DNA of 37,148 bases. Source: an uncultured Bacteroidales bacterium. GTDB taxonomy: Bacteria; Bacteroidota; Bacteroidia; Bacteroidales; UBA3824. The position numbers and the translations under genes were made by a program. The number at the start of each line of letters is the position of its first letter. Position 1 is the first letter of the stretch. Below, piece by piece: positions 8,738 to 16,478 of this stretch. Under the pieces are notes generated by a model. The model ran no database searches. It saw only the letters and a list, made by a program, of their open reading frames with translations, and was not told the origin of the DNA. The stretch lies in the NCBI GenBank assembly GCA_905234655.1, contig CAJOJG010000032.1:1-37148 (forward strand), given 5' to 3'.

Positions 8738-8745
8738 TACATTTG
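8738..8745 (+). promoter_or_regulatory. Promoter -7 box of the acyl-CoA ligase gene
   Basis: TACATTTG matches the Bacteroides -7 consensus TAnnTTTG exactly and lies in an AT-rich leader 66 bases before the ATG at 8812. No good -33 TTTG is seen at the usual distance; the upstream DNA is mostly A/T runs. Confidence 0.5.
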
Positions 8746-8811
8746 CAGACGGAAAGCAAAGCATATTTGCGCCATGTAAGAAAGTAAACGAAAAACGTCA
8801 ATAAACACAAC

Positions 8812-10599
8812 ATGGAGGTAACAAGAATCTTCGACCTGCTTGATTATGCGTGTGAGAAACACCCCCGCCCCGACTGCCTTGTCTCAAAGGTAGACGGCGT
8901 GTGGAGTCCTGTAAGCACATGCGAGTATCGTCGCATGTCAACACTTTTGGCATACGGTCTTCTTGCGCTCGGGATACGCAGGGGCGATAAGATAGCCACT
9001 GTATCTAATAACCGTCCTGAATGGAACTATGTGGACATGGCTATCGCTATGGTCGGCGCAGTCCATGTGCCGGTATACCCCACAATCAGCAGCAACGACT
9101 ATGATTTTATCCTCAACCACAGCGAGGTAAGGCTCGCATTCATCTCGGATGTGACGGCATACCGCCGCGTAAGCGCAGTAAAGGACAATATCAAGACTCT
9201 TGGACACATCTATTCGTTCAATGAGATTGAGGGTGTGGACAACTGGAACTCTGTCCTCGAACTCGGCAAGCAGAACGCCGAGAAGTACCGCGACGAACTT
9301 GAAAAAGTAAAGGCGTCTGTGGGCACTGACGATGTATGTTCGATAATCTACACGTCGGGAACTACCGGCATTTCAAAGGGCGCGATGCTTACCCACAGGA
9401 ACTTCACGAGCAATGCCATCGCATCGTGCGAAATCCTCGGCCTCGACCATAACGACAAGGTGCTCAGCGTATTGCCGATGTGCCATGTCTACGAGCGTTG
9501 TTTCATATACCAGTACCAGTATCTCGGCATCGGCATATATTATGCGCAGAACCTTGGCACGATTGTCCAGAACCTCTGCGAGATAAAGGCCAACGGCGTG
9601 AATACCGTTCCGCGCGTTGCGGAGAAGATTGTGGAAGGCTTTATGAAAGAGGGTGCTAAGTACACCGGCGAGCAGAAGGAACTGTTTGACCGTGCGGTCG
9701 CCCTCGGACGCGAATGGGACCACGAAGGAAAGTCTGAAGAATATTATAAGGAAATCGCCTCGCTTGACGAGCCTATTTACAGGCACTGGCGCGAGGACTT
9801 CTTCGGCGGTCACTTGAAGTTTTTCGGTTGTGGCGGCGCGGCCATATCGCCAAACTTGAGCCGTATGCTTTGGGCTGCGGGCGTGAAAGTGTGTGAGGGG
9901 TATGGACTTACGGAGACGTCTCCGGTAGTCGCACATGCCTCTGTAAAGCACCACAAGTTCACTTCGGTAGGGCCTGTGATTAGCAATGAGATTGTGAAGA
10001 TAGGCGAAGACGGCGAGATACTTGTCAAGGGTCCGAATGTCATGAAGGGTTATTACAAGAATCCCGAGGCGACGGCGGAGGCCATCGACGAGGATGGATT
10101 TTTCCACACTGGCGATGTCGGCTACCTTTCCGAGGGCAACTATCTGCACATCACAGACCGCAAGAAGGAGATTTTTAAGACTTCATCGGGCAAATATATT
10201 GCACCGGCGATGATAGAGGGCAAGGCAAAGGAGTCGCCTTACATTTCTCAGATTTGCATGGTCGGAGAGAACCAGAAGTTTGCGTCGGCTATAGTCTCCC
10301 CTGACTTCGAGGCGTTGAAGATTTATCTCGGCGGCATTGGTGTCGACGCTGACGGCATGTCAAACGAACAAATCGCCGCCCGCGAGGAAGTCGTCAAACT
10401 TATCGATGACGAAATCCAAAAGGTCAACAAGACCATCGGCAAGGTCGAGCAGATTGCTAAATTCTATGTTGCGGGCGACGTTTGGACGGCCGACAGTGGC
10501 GAGTTGACACAGACCCAAAAACTCAAGCGCAAGGCTATTGCCGCGAAGTACAAAGATGTCGTCGACGCCATCTACACCCAGGACAGGGTGGTCAAATAA
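8812..10599 (+). CDS. Long-chain fatty acid--CoA ligase (AMP-forming)
   Basis: This 595-residue member of the ANL superfamily activates fatty acids to acyl-CoA via an acyl-adenylate. Visible motifs are the phosphate-binding loop YTSGTTGISKG (residues 180-190), the adenine/substrate motif GYGLTETSP (363-371), the TGDVG aspartate motif (433-437) and the hinge DRKKEIFKTSSGKYI (449-463), all typical of FadD/FAA-type long-chain enzymes. The length matches the Bacteroidales proteins of about 600 residues. It stands alone between a terminator at 8547-8580 and one at 10637-10670, with its own promoter-like -7 box, so it is probably monocistronic. The protein is cytoplasmic or membrane-associated and likely feeds exogenous fatty acids into lipid synthesis. 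Confidence 0.93.
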   Translation: MEVTRIFDLLDYACEKHPRPDCLVSKVDGVWSPVSTCEYRRMSTLLAYGLLALGIRRGDKIATVSNNRPEWNYVDMAIAMVGAVHVPVYPTISSNDYDFILNHSEVRLAFISDVTAYRRVSAVKDNIKTLGHIYSFNEIEGVDNWNSVLELGKQNAEKYRDELEKVKASVGTDDVCSIIYTSGTTGISKGAMLTHRNFTSNAIASCEILGLDHNDKVLSVLPMCHVYERCFIYQYQYLGIGIYYAQNLGTIVQNLCEIKANGVNTVPRVAEKIVEGFMKEGAKYTGEQKELFDRAVALGREWDHEGKSEEYYKEIASLDEPIYRHWREDFFGGHLKFFGCGGAAISPNLSRMLWAAGVKVCEGYGLTETSPVVAHASVKHHKFTSVGPVISNEIVKIGEDGEILVKGPNVMKGYYKNPEATAEAIDEDGFFHTGDVGYLSEGNYLHITDRKKEIFKTSSGKYIAPAMIEGKAKESPYISQICMVGENQKFASAIVSPDFEALKIYLGGIGVDADGMSNEQIAAREEVVKLIDDEIQKVNKTIGKVEQIAKFYVAGDVWTADSGELTQTQKLKRKAIAAKYKDVVDAIYTQDRVVK

Positions 10600-10636
10600 G
10601 TATTTTTAGTTGCATTCATGATAGATAAATTGTCGA

Positions 10637-10670
10637 GGGGGCGGAATCTTGCAGGTTCCGTCCCTTTTTT
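10637..10670 (+). terminator. Rho-independent terminator after the acyl-CoA ligase
   Basis: GGGGCGGAA at 10637-10645 pairs with TTCCGTCCC at 10655-10663 (one G-U pair) around a nine-base loop and is followed by seven T. It ends 9 bases before the stop codon of the convergent minus-strand gene. Confidence 0.85.
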
Positions 10671-10678
10671 TGTCGAGC

Positions 10679-11911
10679 TTATTTGAAGAACATGTATGCG
10701 ATGAAGATACTTGCCACAATGCCGGCGACTTCTGCGATAAGTCCTGCGGAGACGGCGTAGCGTGTGTTTTTAATGCCCACGGAGCCGAAATACAGCGCGA
10801 TGATGTAGAACGTCGTGTCCGCCGCGCCCTGCATTGTGCAGCTCAGCCGCCCGGCGAATGAGTCTACGCCATAGCTCGTCATGCAGTCTATCATCATTCC
10901 ACGTGCGCCCGAGCCGCTCAGTGGCTTCATCAGCGCGGTGGGCAGCGCGGGTATGAACTCTGTGTCGCAGCCTATGGCGGCAAACATCGCCGAGATGCCG
11001 TCCGTCAGGAAGGTCAGCGCGCCCGACGCGCGGAACACTCCGACGGCGACGAGCATCGCGACCATGTATGGAATAATCTTTACCGCAGTCGTAAAGCCTT
11101 CTTTTGCGCCTTCGACGAAACTCTCGTATACGTTGACTTTCTTTATTGCCGCCATGACGATGAACGCGATGACAACGGCGAAGATTATGAAGTTTGCGGC
11201 GACGGAGCTGATGCGCGAGATGGTTTCTTGATCCATCTGTGAGAGCTGCCATACCAGCAAGCCTTCCAACGCGAGGAAACCCAGCAAGTACGCCATTATG
11301 ACTTTGTCGAACAGTTTGATTCTTTGCCAGATACATACGGCGACAAGCCCTGCGAAAGTGCTTGCGCTCGTCGCCAAAAGTATCGGTAAGAATATGTCTG
11401 ACGGATCCGCCGCGCCGAGTTGAAGGCGGTACATCATTATTGTCACTGGCAGGATTGTGAGACCTGATGCGTTGAGCGTCAGGAACATAATCTGCGCGTT
11501 TGAGGCTGTGTCCTTGTTGGGGTTGAGCTCCTGCATTTGGTTCATCGCTTTCAGTCCCAGTGGCGTTGCGGCGTTGTCGAGACCGAGCATGTTTGCGCTG
11601 AAATTAAGCACTATGCTGCCCATTGCCGGGTGGTCTTTGGGGATTTCGGGGAACAGGCGGCGGAAGAAAGGCCCGAATAGCCGCGCCATTACGTTTGTCA
11701 TGCCGCCTTGTTCGCCGACGCGCATCAGTCCCGACCATAGTGAGAGGACGCCGGTAAGTCCCAGCGAAATCTCGAATGCAGTCTTGCTGCTGTCGAATGT
11801 CGCCGTGACCATCTGCGGGAAGATGTCATAGTTTCCCGTTACGATGAGTTGGTACACCGCCGCAATGAATCCTAAGACAAAAAACGCTATCCAAATGTAG
11901 TTCAGTACCAT
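10679..11911 (-). CDS. SpmA-SpmB-type nucleoside-recognition (Gate) membrane protein
   Basis: The start at 11911 gives MVLNYIWIAFFVLGFIAAVY; the open frame continues upstream but that part overlaps the synthetase gene. The 410-residue protein has about ten membrane segments in two halves. The first contains LNFSANMLGLDNAATPLGLKA, characteristic of SpmA, and the second contains the SpmB-like LMKPLSGSGARGMMID. In spore formers SpmA and SpmB are separate proteins needed for spore core dehydration; in non-sporulating Bacteroidota the fused form is common and its substrate is unknown. The two Gate domains suggest transport. It lies 52 bases downstream of the acyl-CoA synthetase, probably in one transcript, and converges on the ligase gene terminator. 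Confidence 0.85.
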   Translation of the reverse strand: MVLNYIWIAFFVLGFIAAVYQLIVTGNYDIFPQMVTATFDSSKTAFEISLGLTGVLSLWSGLMRVGEQGGMTNVMARLFGPFFRRLFPEIPKDHPAMGSIVLNFSANMLGLDNAATPLGLKAMNQMQELNPNKDTASNAQIMFLTLNASGLTILPVTIMMYRLQLGAADPSDIFLPILLATSASTFAGLVAVCIWQRIKLFDKVIMAYLLGFLALEGLLVWQLSQMDQETISRISSVAANFIIFAVVIAFIVMAAIKKVNVYESFVEGAKEGFTTAVKIIPYMVAMLVAVGVFRASGALTFLTDGISAMFAAIGCDTEFIPALPTALMKPLSGSGARGMMIDCMTSYGVDSFAGRLSCTMQGAADTTFYIIALYFGSVGIKNTRYAVSAGLIAEVAGIVASIFIAYMFFK

Positions 11912-11933
11912 AAAAACAAAAATTTTGGTTTTA

Positions 11934-11956
11934 CGCAAACGCCTACGGCGTTTTGT
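11934..11956 (-). other. Short perfect hairpin between the synthetase and Gate protein genes
   Basis: AAACGCC at 11937-11943 and GGCGTTT at 11947-11953 form a 7-bp stem with a three-base loop. In the direction of the flanking genes (minus) the U-tract is poor (TTTG), so it may be an attenuating or processing element rather than a full terminator. Confidence 0.35.
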
Positions 11957-11963
11957 TTTCTTA

Positions 11964-13610
11964 TTAATTTTTTCCACGGAGTTCCACGCGGCGGATTTTA
12001 CCCGAGATTGTCTTTGGGAGCTCGGTGACGAACTCGATGACGCGGGGGTATTTGTAGGGCGCGGTTTCCTTCTTGACATGGGTCTGGATGTCCTTGACGA
12101 GTTGGTCGGAGGGCTCATAGCCGCGAGCGAGGACTATCGTGGCTTTTATGGCGATGCCACGCACGGGGTCCGGCACTCCTGTGACTGCACATTCTACAAC
12201 CGCCGGGTGTGTCATGCATGCGCTTTCGACTTCAAAGGGGCTGATGCGGTAGCCGCTGCTCTTGAACACGTCGTCGATGCGGCCGATGAACCAGTAGTAG
12301 CCGTCAGCGTCGCGGTATGCAACGTCGCCGGTGTGGTAGATTGTGCAGTTGTCGGTGACGACCTTCTTATAAAGGTCGGGGTCGCGGTAGTATTCCGAGA
12401 ACAGTCCGAGCGGACGGTGTTTGTCAAGGCGGATTACTATCTCGCCATGTTCGCCGACCGGGACGCTCTTTCCGTCGGTGTCAACGATGTCGATGTCGTA
12501 GTCGGGGTTAGGCACGCCCATCGAGCCTGGCTTTGGGTTCATCCAGGGGAATGTCGCCAAGGAGAGCGTGGTCTCTGTCTGTCCAAAGCCTTCGTAGATG
12601 TTAAGCCCGGTTATTTCTTTCATCGTGTTGAATACGGACTTGTTGAGGGCTTCGCCGGCGGTGGTTATGTGGCGGAGGTTGGACAGGTCGAAGTTGTGGA
12701 GGTCTTCCTTTATGAGGAAGCGGTATATCGTCGGCGGCGCGCAGAATGTCGTCACCTTATATTTAATCATCATCTCGAGGAGCGCGTGTGGCGTGAACTT
12801 CTCGTGGTCGTACACGAATACGCACGCTCCTACAATCCACTGTCCGTACAACTTGCCCCAGACCGCCTTGCCCCATCCAGTGTCTGCGACGGTGAGGTGT
12901 ATGTCGTTTGGCGTGAGGTTCTGCCAGTATGCGGCGGTGGTTATGTGGCCGAGCGGGTATGTGAAGTCGTGGGCTACCATCTTCGGCTCGCCTGCCGTTC
13001 CTGATGTGAAGTATATCAACGAGATGTCCGAGTTGTGTGGACGTGCGGGCGGTGTGAATGGCGCGGCTTCGGCGATTCCCTTGTTGAAGTCGAGGAAGCC
13101 TTCGGGGACTTCGGGACCGACTGAGACGAGTTTTTCGACGGTCGGGGATTCAGGGAGCGATTCTTTCACGTGTTCGATTATCACCGGGTCGCCGCAGCAT
13201 ACGATTGCTTTTACGCCCGCCGAGTTGTTGCGGTATACGAGGTCGTGCTTAGTGAGCAGGTGGGTCGCCGGTATGACAATCGCGCCGATTTTGTGGATTG
13301 CGGTTATTGCGAACCAGAATTGGTAATGTCGTTTGAGGATAAGCATTACGCGGTCGCCTTTGCCTATTCCGATGCTTTGGAAGTAGGACGCGGTCTGGTC
13401 CGAGTATTTCTTCATGTCGGCGAATGTGAACTTGCGCTCTTCGCCTTTGTCGTTGGTCCAAATCATCGCGAGCTTGTCAGGCTGCTCATTGGCCCACGCG
13501 TCTACAATGTCGTAGCCGAAGTTGAAGTCCTCTGGCACAATGACCTTGTAGTTTTTGCGGAAATCGTCCATGTCTTTGAACGATGTCTGCTTCAGAAAAC
13601 GTTCTAACAT
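11964..13610 (-). CDS. AMP-dependent acyl-CoA synthetase (medium-chain type)
   Basis: This 548-residue ANL enzyme carries YFTSGTAGEPK (200-210, ATP phosphate loop), GFGQTET (341-347), the TGDVA motif, the hinge GRIDDVFKSSGYRISPFEVES and the C-terminal catalytic Lys538 in PKTISGKIRR. The GTAGEPK loop and the N-terminus with FNFGYDIVDAWA resemble the ACSM/medium-chain acyl-CoA synthetase group rather than FadD. It would make acyl-CoA from acetate, branched or medium-chain acids in the cytoplasm. It follows the GH57 gene by 55 bases and precedes the Gate membrane protein by 52. No clear promoter is visible in the 55 bases, so transcription from the glycogen operon is possible. The exact acid is unknown. 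Confidence 0.9.
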   Translation of the reverse strand: MLERFLKQTSFKDMDDFRKNYKVIVPEDFNFGYDIVDAWANEQPDKLAMIWTNDKGEERKFTFADMKKYSDQTASYFQSIGIGKGDRVMLILKRHYQFWFAITAIHKIGAIVIPATHLLTKHDLVYRNNSAGVKAIVCCGDPVIIEHVKESLPESPTVEKLVSVGPEVPEGFLDFNKGIAEAAPFTPPARPHNSDISLIYFTSGTAGEPKMVAHDFTYPLGHITTAAYWQNLTPNDIHLTVADTGWGKAVWGKLYGQWIVGACVFVYDHEKFTPHALLEMMIKYKVTTFCAPPTIYRFLIKEDLHNFDLSNLRHITTAGEALNKSVFNTMKEITGLNIYEGFGQTETTLSLATFPWMNPKPGSMGVPNPDYDIDIVDTDGKSVPVGEHGEIVIRLDKHRPLGLFSEYYRDPDLYKKVVTDNCTIYHTGDVAYRDADGYYWFIGRIDDVFKSSGYRISPFEVESACMTHPAVVECAVTGVPDPVRGIAIKATIVLARGYEPSDQLVKDIQTHVKKETAPYKYPRVIEFVTELPKTISGKIRRVELRGKN

Positions 13611-13665
13611 TTTAAAGAGTTAATTTTTTTGTTGCATTCAATGTTTCTTTGTCTAAAAAAGTCGC

Positions 13666-14934
13666 TCACTCCTTGTCCGAGAGTTTGCGGCGCAAAGATA
13701 CAATTTCTTTTTCATAAAAACTAATAACATCTTTAATTTGTTGTTCCGACATGTTGTCGGCGTTGTTTTTTTCTATGTTTTCGTCGATTCGCCGCGATAG
13801 GTCGTCGATTATGTTCATGTACGATATGAATGCGTCGTATGGCGTCTTGAAGATGTTTGCCTTGTAGTCGAGGTGCTCTGTGGACATGAAGTAGAAGTAG
13901 TCCGAGCATTGCAGGCGTTCCCAGATGTCGGTCAGGACGGGGTTGTTGGCTATTTTAACCGAGCTGCCGAGTGCGGCGACTTTACGGAGAGCCTCCTTTT
14001 GCAGCTCGTTGCCCTGCCATGGCGTCAGGTCGTGTTTGCGTGTCATTCCCGATATTGGCGTGGTGACGTGGCATGGGGCGACAGGCTGGTATTTGTGGGC
14101 GGCTTCGTTAAGTGTCATGAACTCGAAGACACCCGATTCTATTGCGGAGTCGATTATGTTCTTGATGAATGTCGGGACTTGTTCGCGTGTGCCGGTTGTG
14201 CCGTCCATGTGGTCGAAGTTGATTCCGATGTATATAATCTCGTCGTCGGTGTCTATGTCGTCGTATAGTTTGTTAGTGAAGTATTCGGGCGTGAACAGTT
14301 TGGTGTCCTTGAGTGAGTCTTCGAGGATTCTGGAGAAGCTGATGTTCCTTGTGATGACTTTCTGCCGAGGCTGGAGCGGGTTGAAGTACACGAAGTTGGG
14401 GCCTTTGAGGTCGATGCCCGGGCCTGTGCCTTCTGCAAGCACTGTGTCGAAGCCCATGTCGTATGCGAGCAGTCCAATCTTGTCGGTGTATATGAGTTCC
14501 GTGTTTCGGAATGTTTTTGGTGTCACGCCCACGAGCCTGTGGAGTTCCTTGGCGTGTTTCTTGACCTGGTGGGTGAACTCGTCCTCGTCTGTAAGCGCGG
14601 AGAGCGAGTGGTTATATGGCATTCCGATAAATTCGACACATTCGGTGTCTGCGAGGTTCCTGAAACGCTCAATCACGTCGAGGCAGCATTTTTCCTGGAT
14701 TGAGAGTGCTATGCCGGATACGGTTATCGAGCATTTGAAGGACTGTCCGTGTTTTTCGACGAGATCGCGCACGGTGTCGAGCATCGGGCATACGAAGTTC
14801 CTGCTTTTCTGTTCCGCGCCGGCCTGTGTGCCGATGTCGTCGAAGTAGAAATTGTTCCGTCCGATGTCAAAAAAGTCGTATTTCTTAAGTCGGTACGGTC
14901 TGTGTATGTTGAGGTTCAGGCAGATTGTTTTCAT
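13666..14934 (-). CDS. Glycoside hydrolase family 57 (alpha-amylase-like)
   Basis: This 422-residue protein shows GH57 conserved regions: NIHRPYRL at residues 9-16 (region 1, His-x-Pro), GMPYNHSLSAL at 104-114 (region 2), FRNTELIY with probable nucleophile Glu146 (region 3) and GINFDHMDGTTG with probable acid/base Asp241 (region 4). GH57 enzymes cleave or transfer alpha-1,4 glucan. There is no signal peptide, so it should work on cytoplasmic glycogen. It starts 10 bases after the stop of the glycogen synthase-like gene, and the triplet debranching enzyme, GT and GH57 matches the storage-polysaccharide cluster known from Bacteroides. The C-terminal 60 residues are charged and probably helical. 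Confidence 0.9.
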   Translation of the reverse strand: MKTICLNLNIHRPYRLKKYDFFDIGRNNFYFDDIGTQAGAEQKSRNFVCPMLDTVRDLVEKHGQSFKCSITVSGIALSIQEKCCLDVIERFRNLADTECVEFIGMPYNHSLSALTDEDEFTHQVKKHAKELHRLVGVTPKTFRNTELIYTDKIGLLAYDMGFDTVLAEGTGPGIDLKGPNFVYFNPLQPRQKVITRNISFSRILEDSLKDTKLFTPEYFTNKLYDDIDTDDEIIYIGINFDHMDGTTGTREQVPTFIKNIIDSAIESGVFEFMTLNEAAHKYQPVAPCHVTTPISGMTRKHDLTPWQGNELQKEALRKVAALGSSVKIANNPVLTDIWERLQCSDYFYFMSTEHLDYKANIFKTPYDAFISYMNIIDDLSRRIDENIEKNNADNMSEQQIKDVISFYEKEIVSLRRKLSDKE

Positions 14935-14944
14935 TGTGATTTGA

Positions 14945-16477
14945 TTATTTTATGAGTATGTTTTTTTGTATTTGTTGGCTTTCAGTTTTTTGAGCGGGTT
15001 CGCCGTCGTCCTCGATATTTCCGTTCTTGTCGTCGTCGAGCAGGTTTTCGTAGACGTTCCTGATGTCGGCGGCGCAGAAGTCCCAGTTCATGTTGTCTGC
15101 TTCTTCGCGGCCGTGCTGCGACAGGTGGCGGGATAGCGCGGGGTATTTGACGAGCGAGTATATTGCGTTTGCCAATGCGTTGTCGTCCCAGTAGTCGACT
15201 TTGACCGCGCTGTCGAGGACTTCGGCGACGCCGGACTGCTTTGAGATTATGACTGGTACTCCTGACTTAGCGGCTTCGAGCGGCACGATGCCGAATGGTT
15301 CTGAGACTGACGGCATTACGAAAACGTCTGTTATCGACAACAGTTTCCGTACCTGGTTCCTGTCGAGGAAATCGGTGAAGTGGAACTTGTCGGCGATGCC
15401 CAATCGTGCTGTTTCGTTAATGAGCGAGTGGTACATGTCGCCGTTACCAGCCATGACGAAACGCACGTTTTGTAGTTTTTCCAAGACTTTATATGCCGCC
15501 CTCAGAAAGTAGACGGGCCCTTTTTGGTGGGTTATCCTTCCGAGGAATGTCACAAGTTTTGGCTCGCCTTTTTTCTTTTGCTCGCGGCGTATCGGCTTGA
15601 AGTCCACGGCGTTGTATACTGTCTGGACTTTTTCGGGTTCGATTCCGTACTTTTTGACGACGGTGTCGCGTGTGAGGTTGCTTACCGACACGACCGCGTC
15701 CGCCTGTTCCATGCCGTGTTTTTCGATGTTGAACACGCGCTGGTTAACCGAGCCGCCGCTGCGGTCGTATTCCGTGGCGTGGACGTGGACGACGAGCGGC
15801 TTTCCTGTGGCTTCCTTTATCGCCACGCCGGCTTCGTATGTCAGCCAGTCGTGGGCGTGTATCACGTCGAAGTCGTAGTCTTTGGCTAATTGTTCGACGA
15901 CGCGGGCGTACATTCCTGTCTCGTTATAGAGGTTTGATGTGTATCCGCCGGAGAACTCGAATTTTTGAGGCTGTGGCTCGTTGGCGGTGTCGTTACTGTC
16001 GTTGTCCTGGGCGAATTGGGTGTCGCTGTATGAGAGTCTGACTTCCTTTTCCTCGCCGTCGATGGTCGCCATCAGCCGGCCTTTCTTGTCGAACCATACT
16101 GTCGACGGGTCGATGTCTTTCTTGACGAGTATCTGTTCTATCTGTTCCGCCTGCATGTATGGATGGAGCATGGAGGCGGTCTCTATGTATATAAGGCGGC
16201 CGTGGGCGTCTTTAAGCTTTGTTTCTTCAGGCGCGGCGTCGTCCCGCTCCACTATCCTGACTTCGCGGTCGAGGATTGTGGCGTGGTGCTCGAGGTATTT
16301 TCCGGCGTCGGCGAAGACTGTGTTCCGTGCCTTCTCGCCGCCGAACACTTTCGGCACAACGAATATGACTTTGGTGTCTGGTATCCGCCCGAGTCCGTTG
16401 ACGATTCCCTGGCACGCTGTGCCGAGCCCGCCGGATATGTGGGGTGGGAATTCCCAGCCGAGCATTAGGATTTTCAT
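14945..16477 (-). CDS. Glycogen synthase-like glycosyltransferase
   Basis: This 510-residue GT-B enzyme begins MKILMLGWEFPPHISGGLGT, the counterpart of the K-x-GG-L substrate loop of glycogen/starch synthases. The middle has DFDVIHAHDWLTYEAG, typical of GlgA-like proteins, and the C-terminal domain has TFLGRITHQKGP and SEPFGIVPLEAAKSGVPVI with the two glutamates of the E-x7-E motif. An insertion of about 90 residues between 90 and 190 is charged and acidic. It elongates alpha-1,4-glucan from a nucleotide-glucose donor. It is separated from the debranching enzyme gene by one base, so the two are certainly in one operon. ADP- versus UDP-glucose use cannot be told from sequence. Confidence 0.9.
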   Translation of the reverse strand: MKILMLGWEFPPHISGGLGTACQGIVNGLGRIPDTKVIFVVPKVFGGEKARNTVFADAGKYLEHHATILDREVRIVERDDAAPEETKLKDAHGRLIYIETASMLHPYMQAEQIEQILVKKDIDPSTVWFDKKGRLMATIDGEEKEVRLSYSDTQFAQDNDSNDTANEPQPQKFEFSGGYTSNLYNETGMYARVVEQLAKDYDFDVIHAHDWLTYEAGVAIKEATGKPLVVHVHATEYDRSGGSVNQRVFNIEKHGMEQADAVVSVSNLTRDTVVKKYGIEPEKVQTVYNAVDFKPIRREQKKKGEPKLVTFLGRITHQKGPVYFLRAAYKVLEKLQNVRFVMAGNGDMYHSLINETARLGIADKFHFTDFLDRNQVRKLLSITDVFVMPSVSEPFGIVPLEAAKSGVPVIISKQSGVAEVLDSAVKVDYWDDNALANAIYSLVKYPALSRHLSQHGREEADNMNWDFCAADIRNVYENLLDDDKNGNIEDDGEPAQKTESQQIQKNILIK

Positions 16478-16478
16478 G

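Noticed and set aside
11912..12118. N-terminal extension of the Gate membrane protein
   Set aside because: Ser/Arg-rich reading overlapping the synthetase gene; the start at 11911 begins a membrane segment directly.
11925..13004. 359-codon plus-strand frame opposite the acyl-CoA synthetase
   Set aside because: Val/Cys-rich antisense shadow of a gene with clear ANL motifs.
13925..14848. 307-codon plus-strand frame opposite GH57
   Set aside because: Ser-rich antisense shadow without recognisable motifs.
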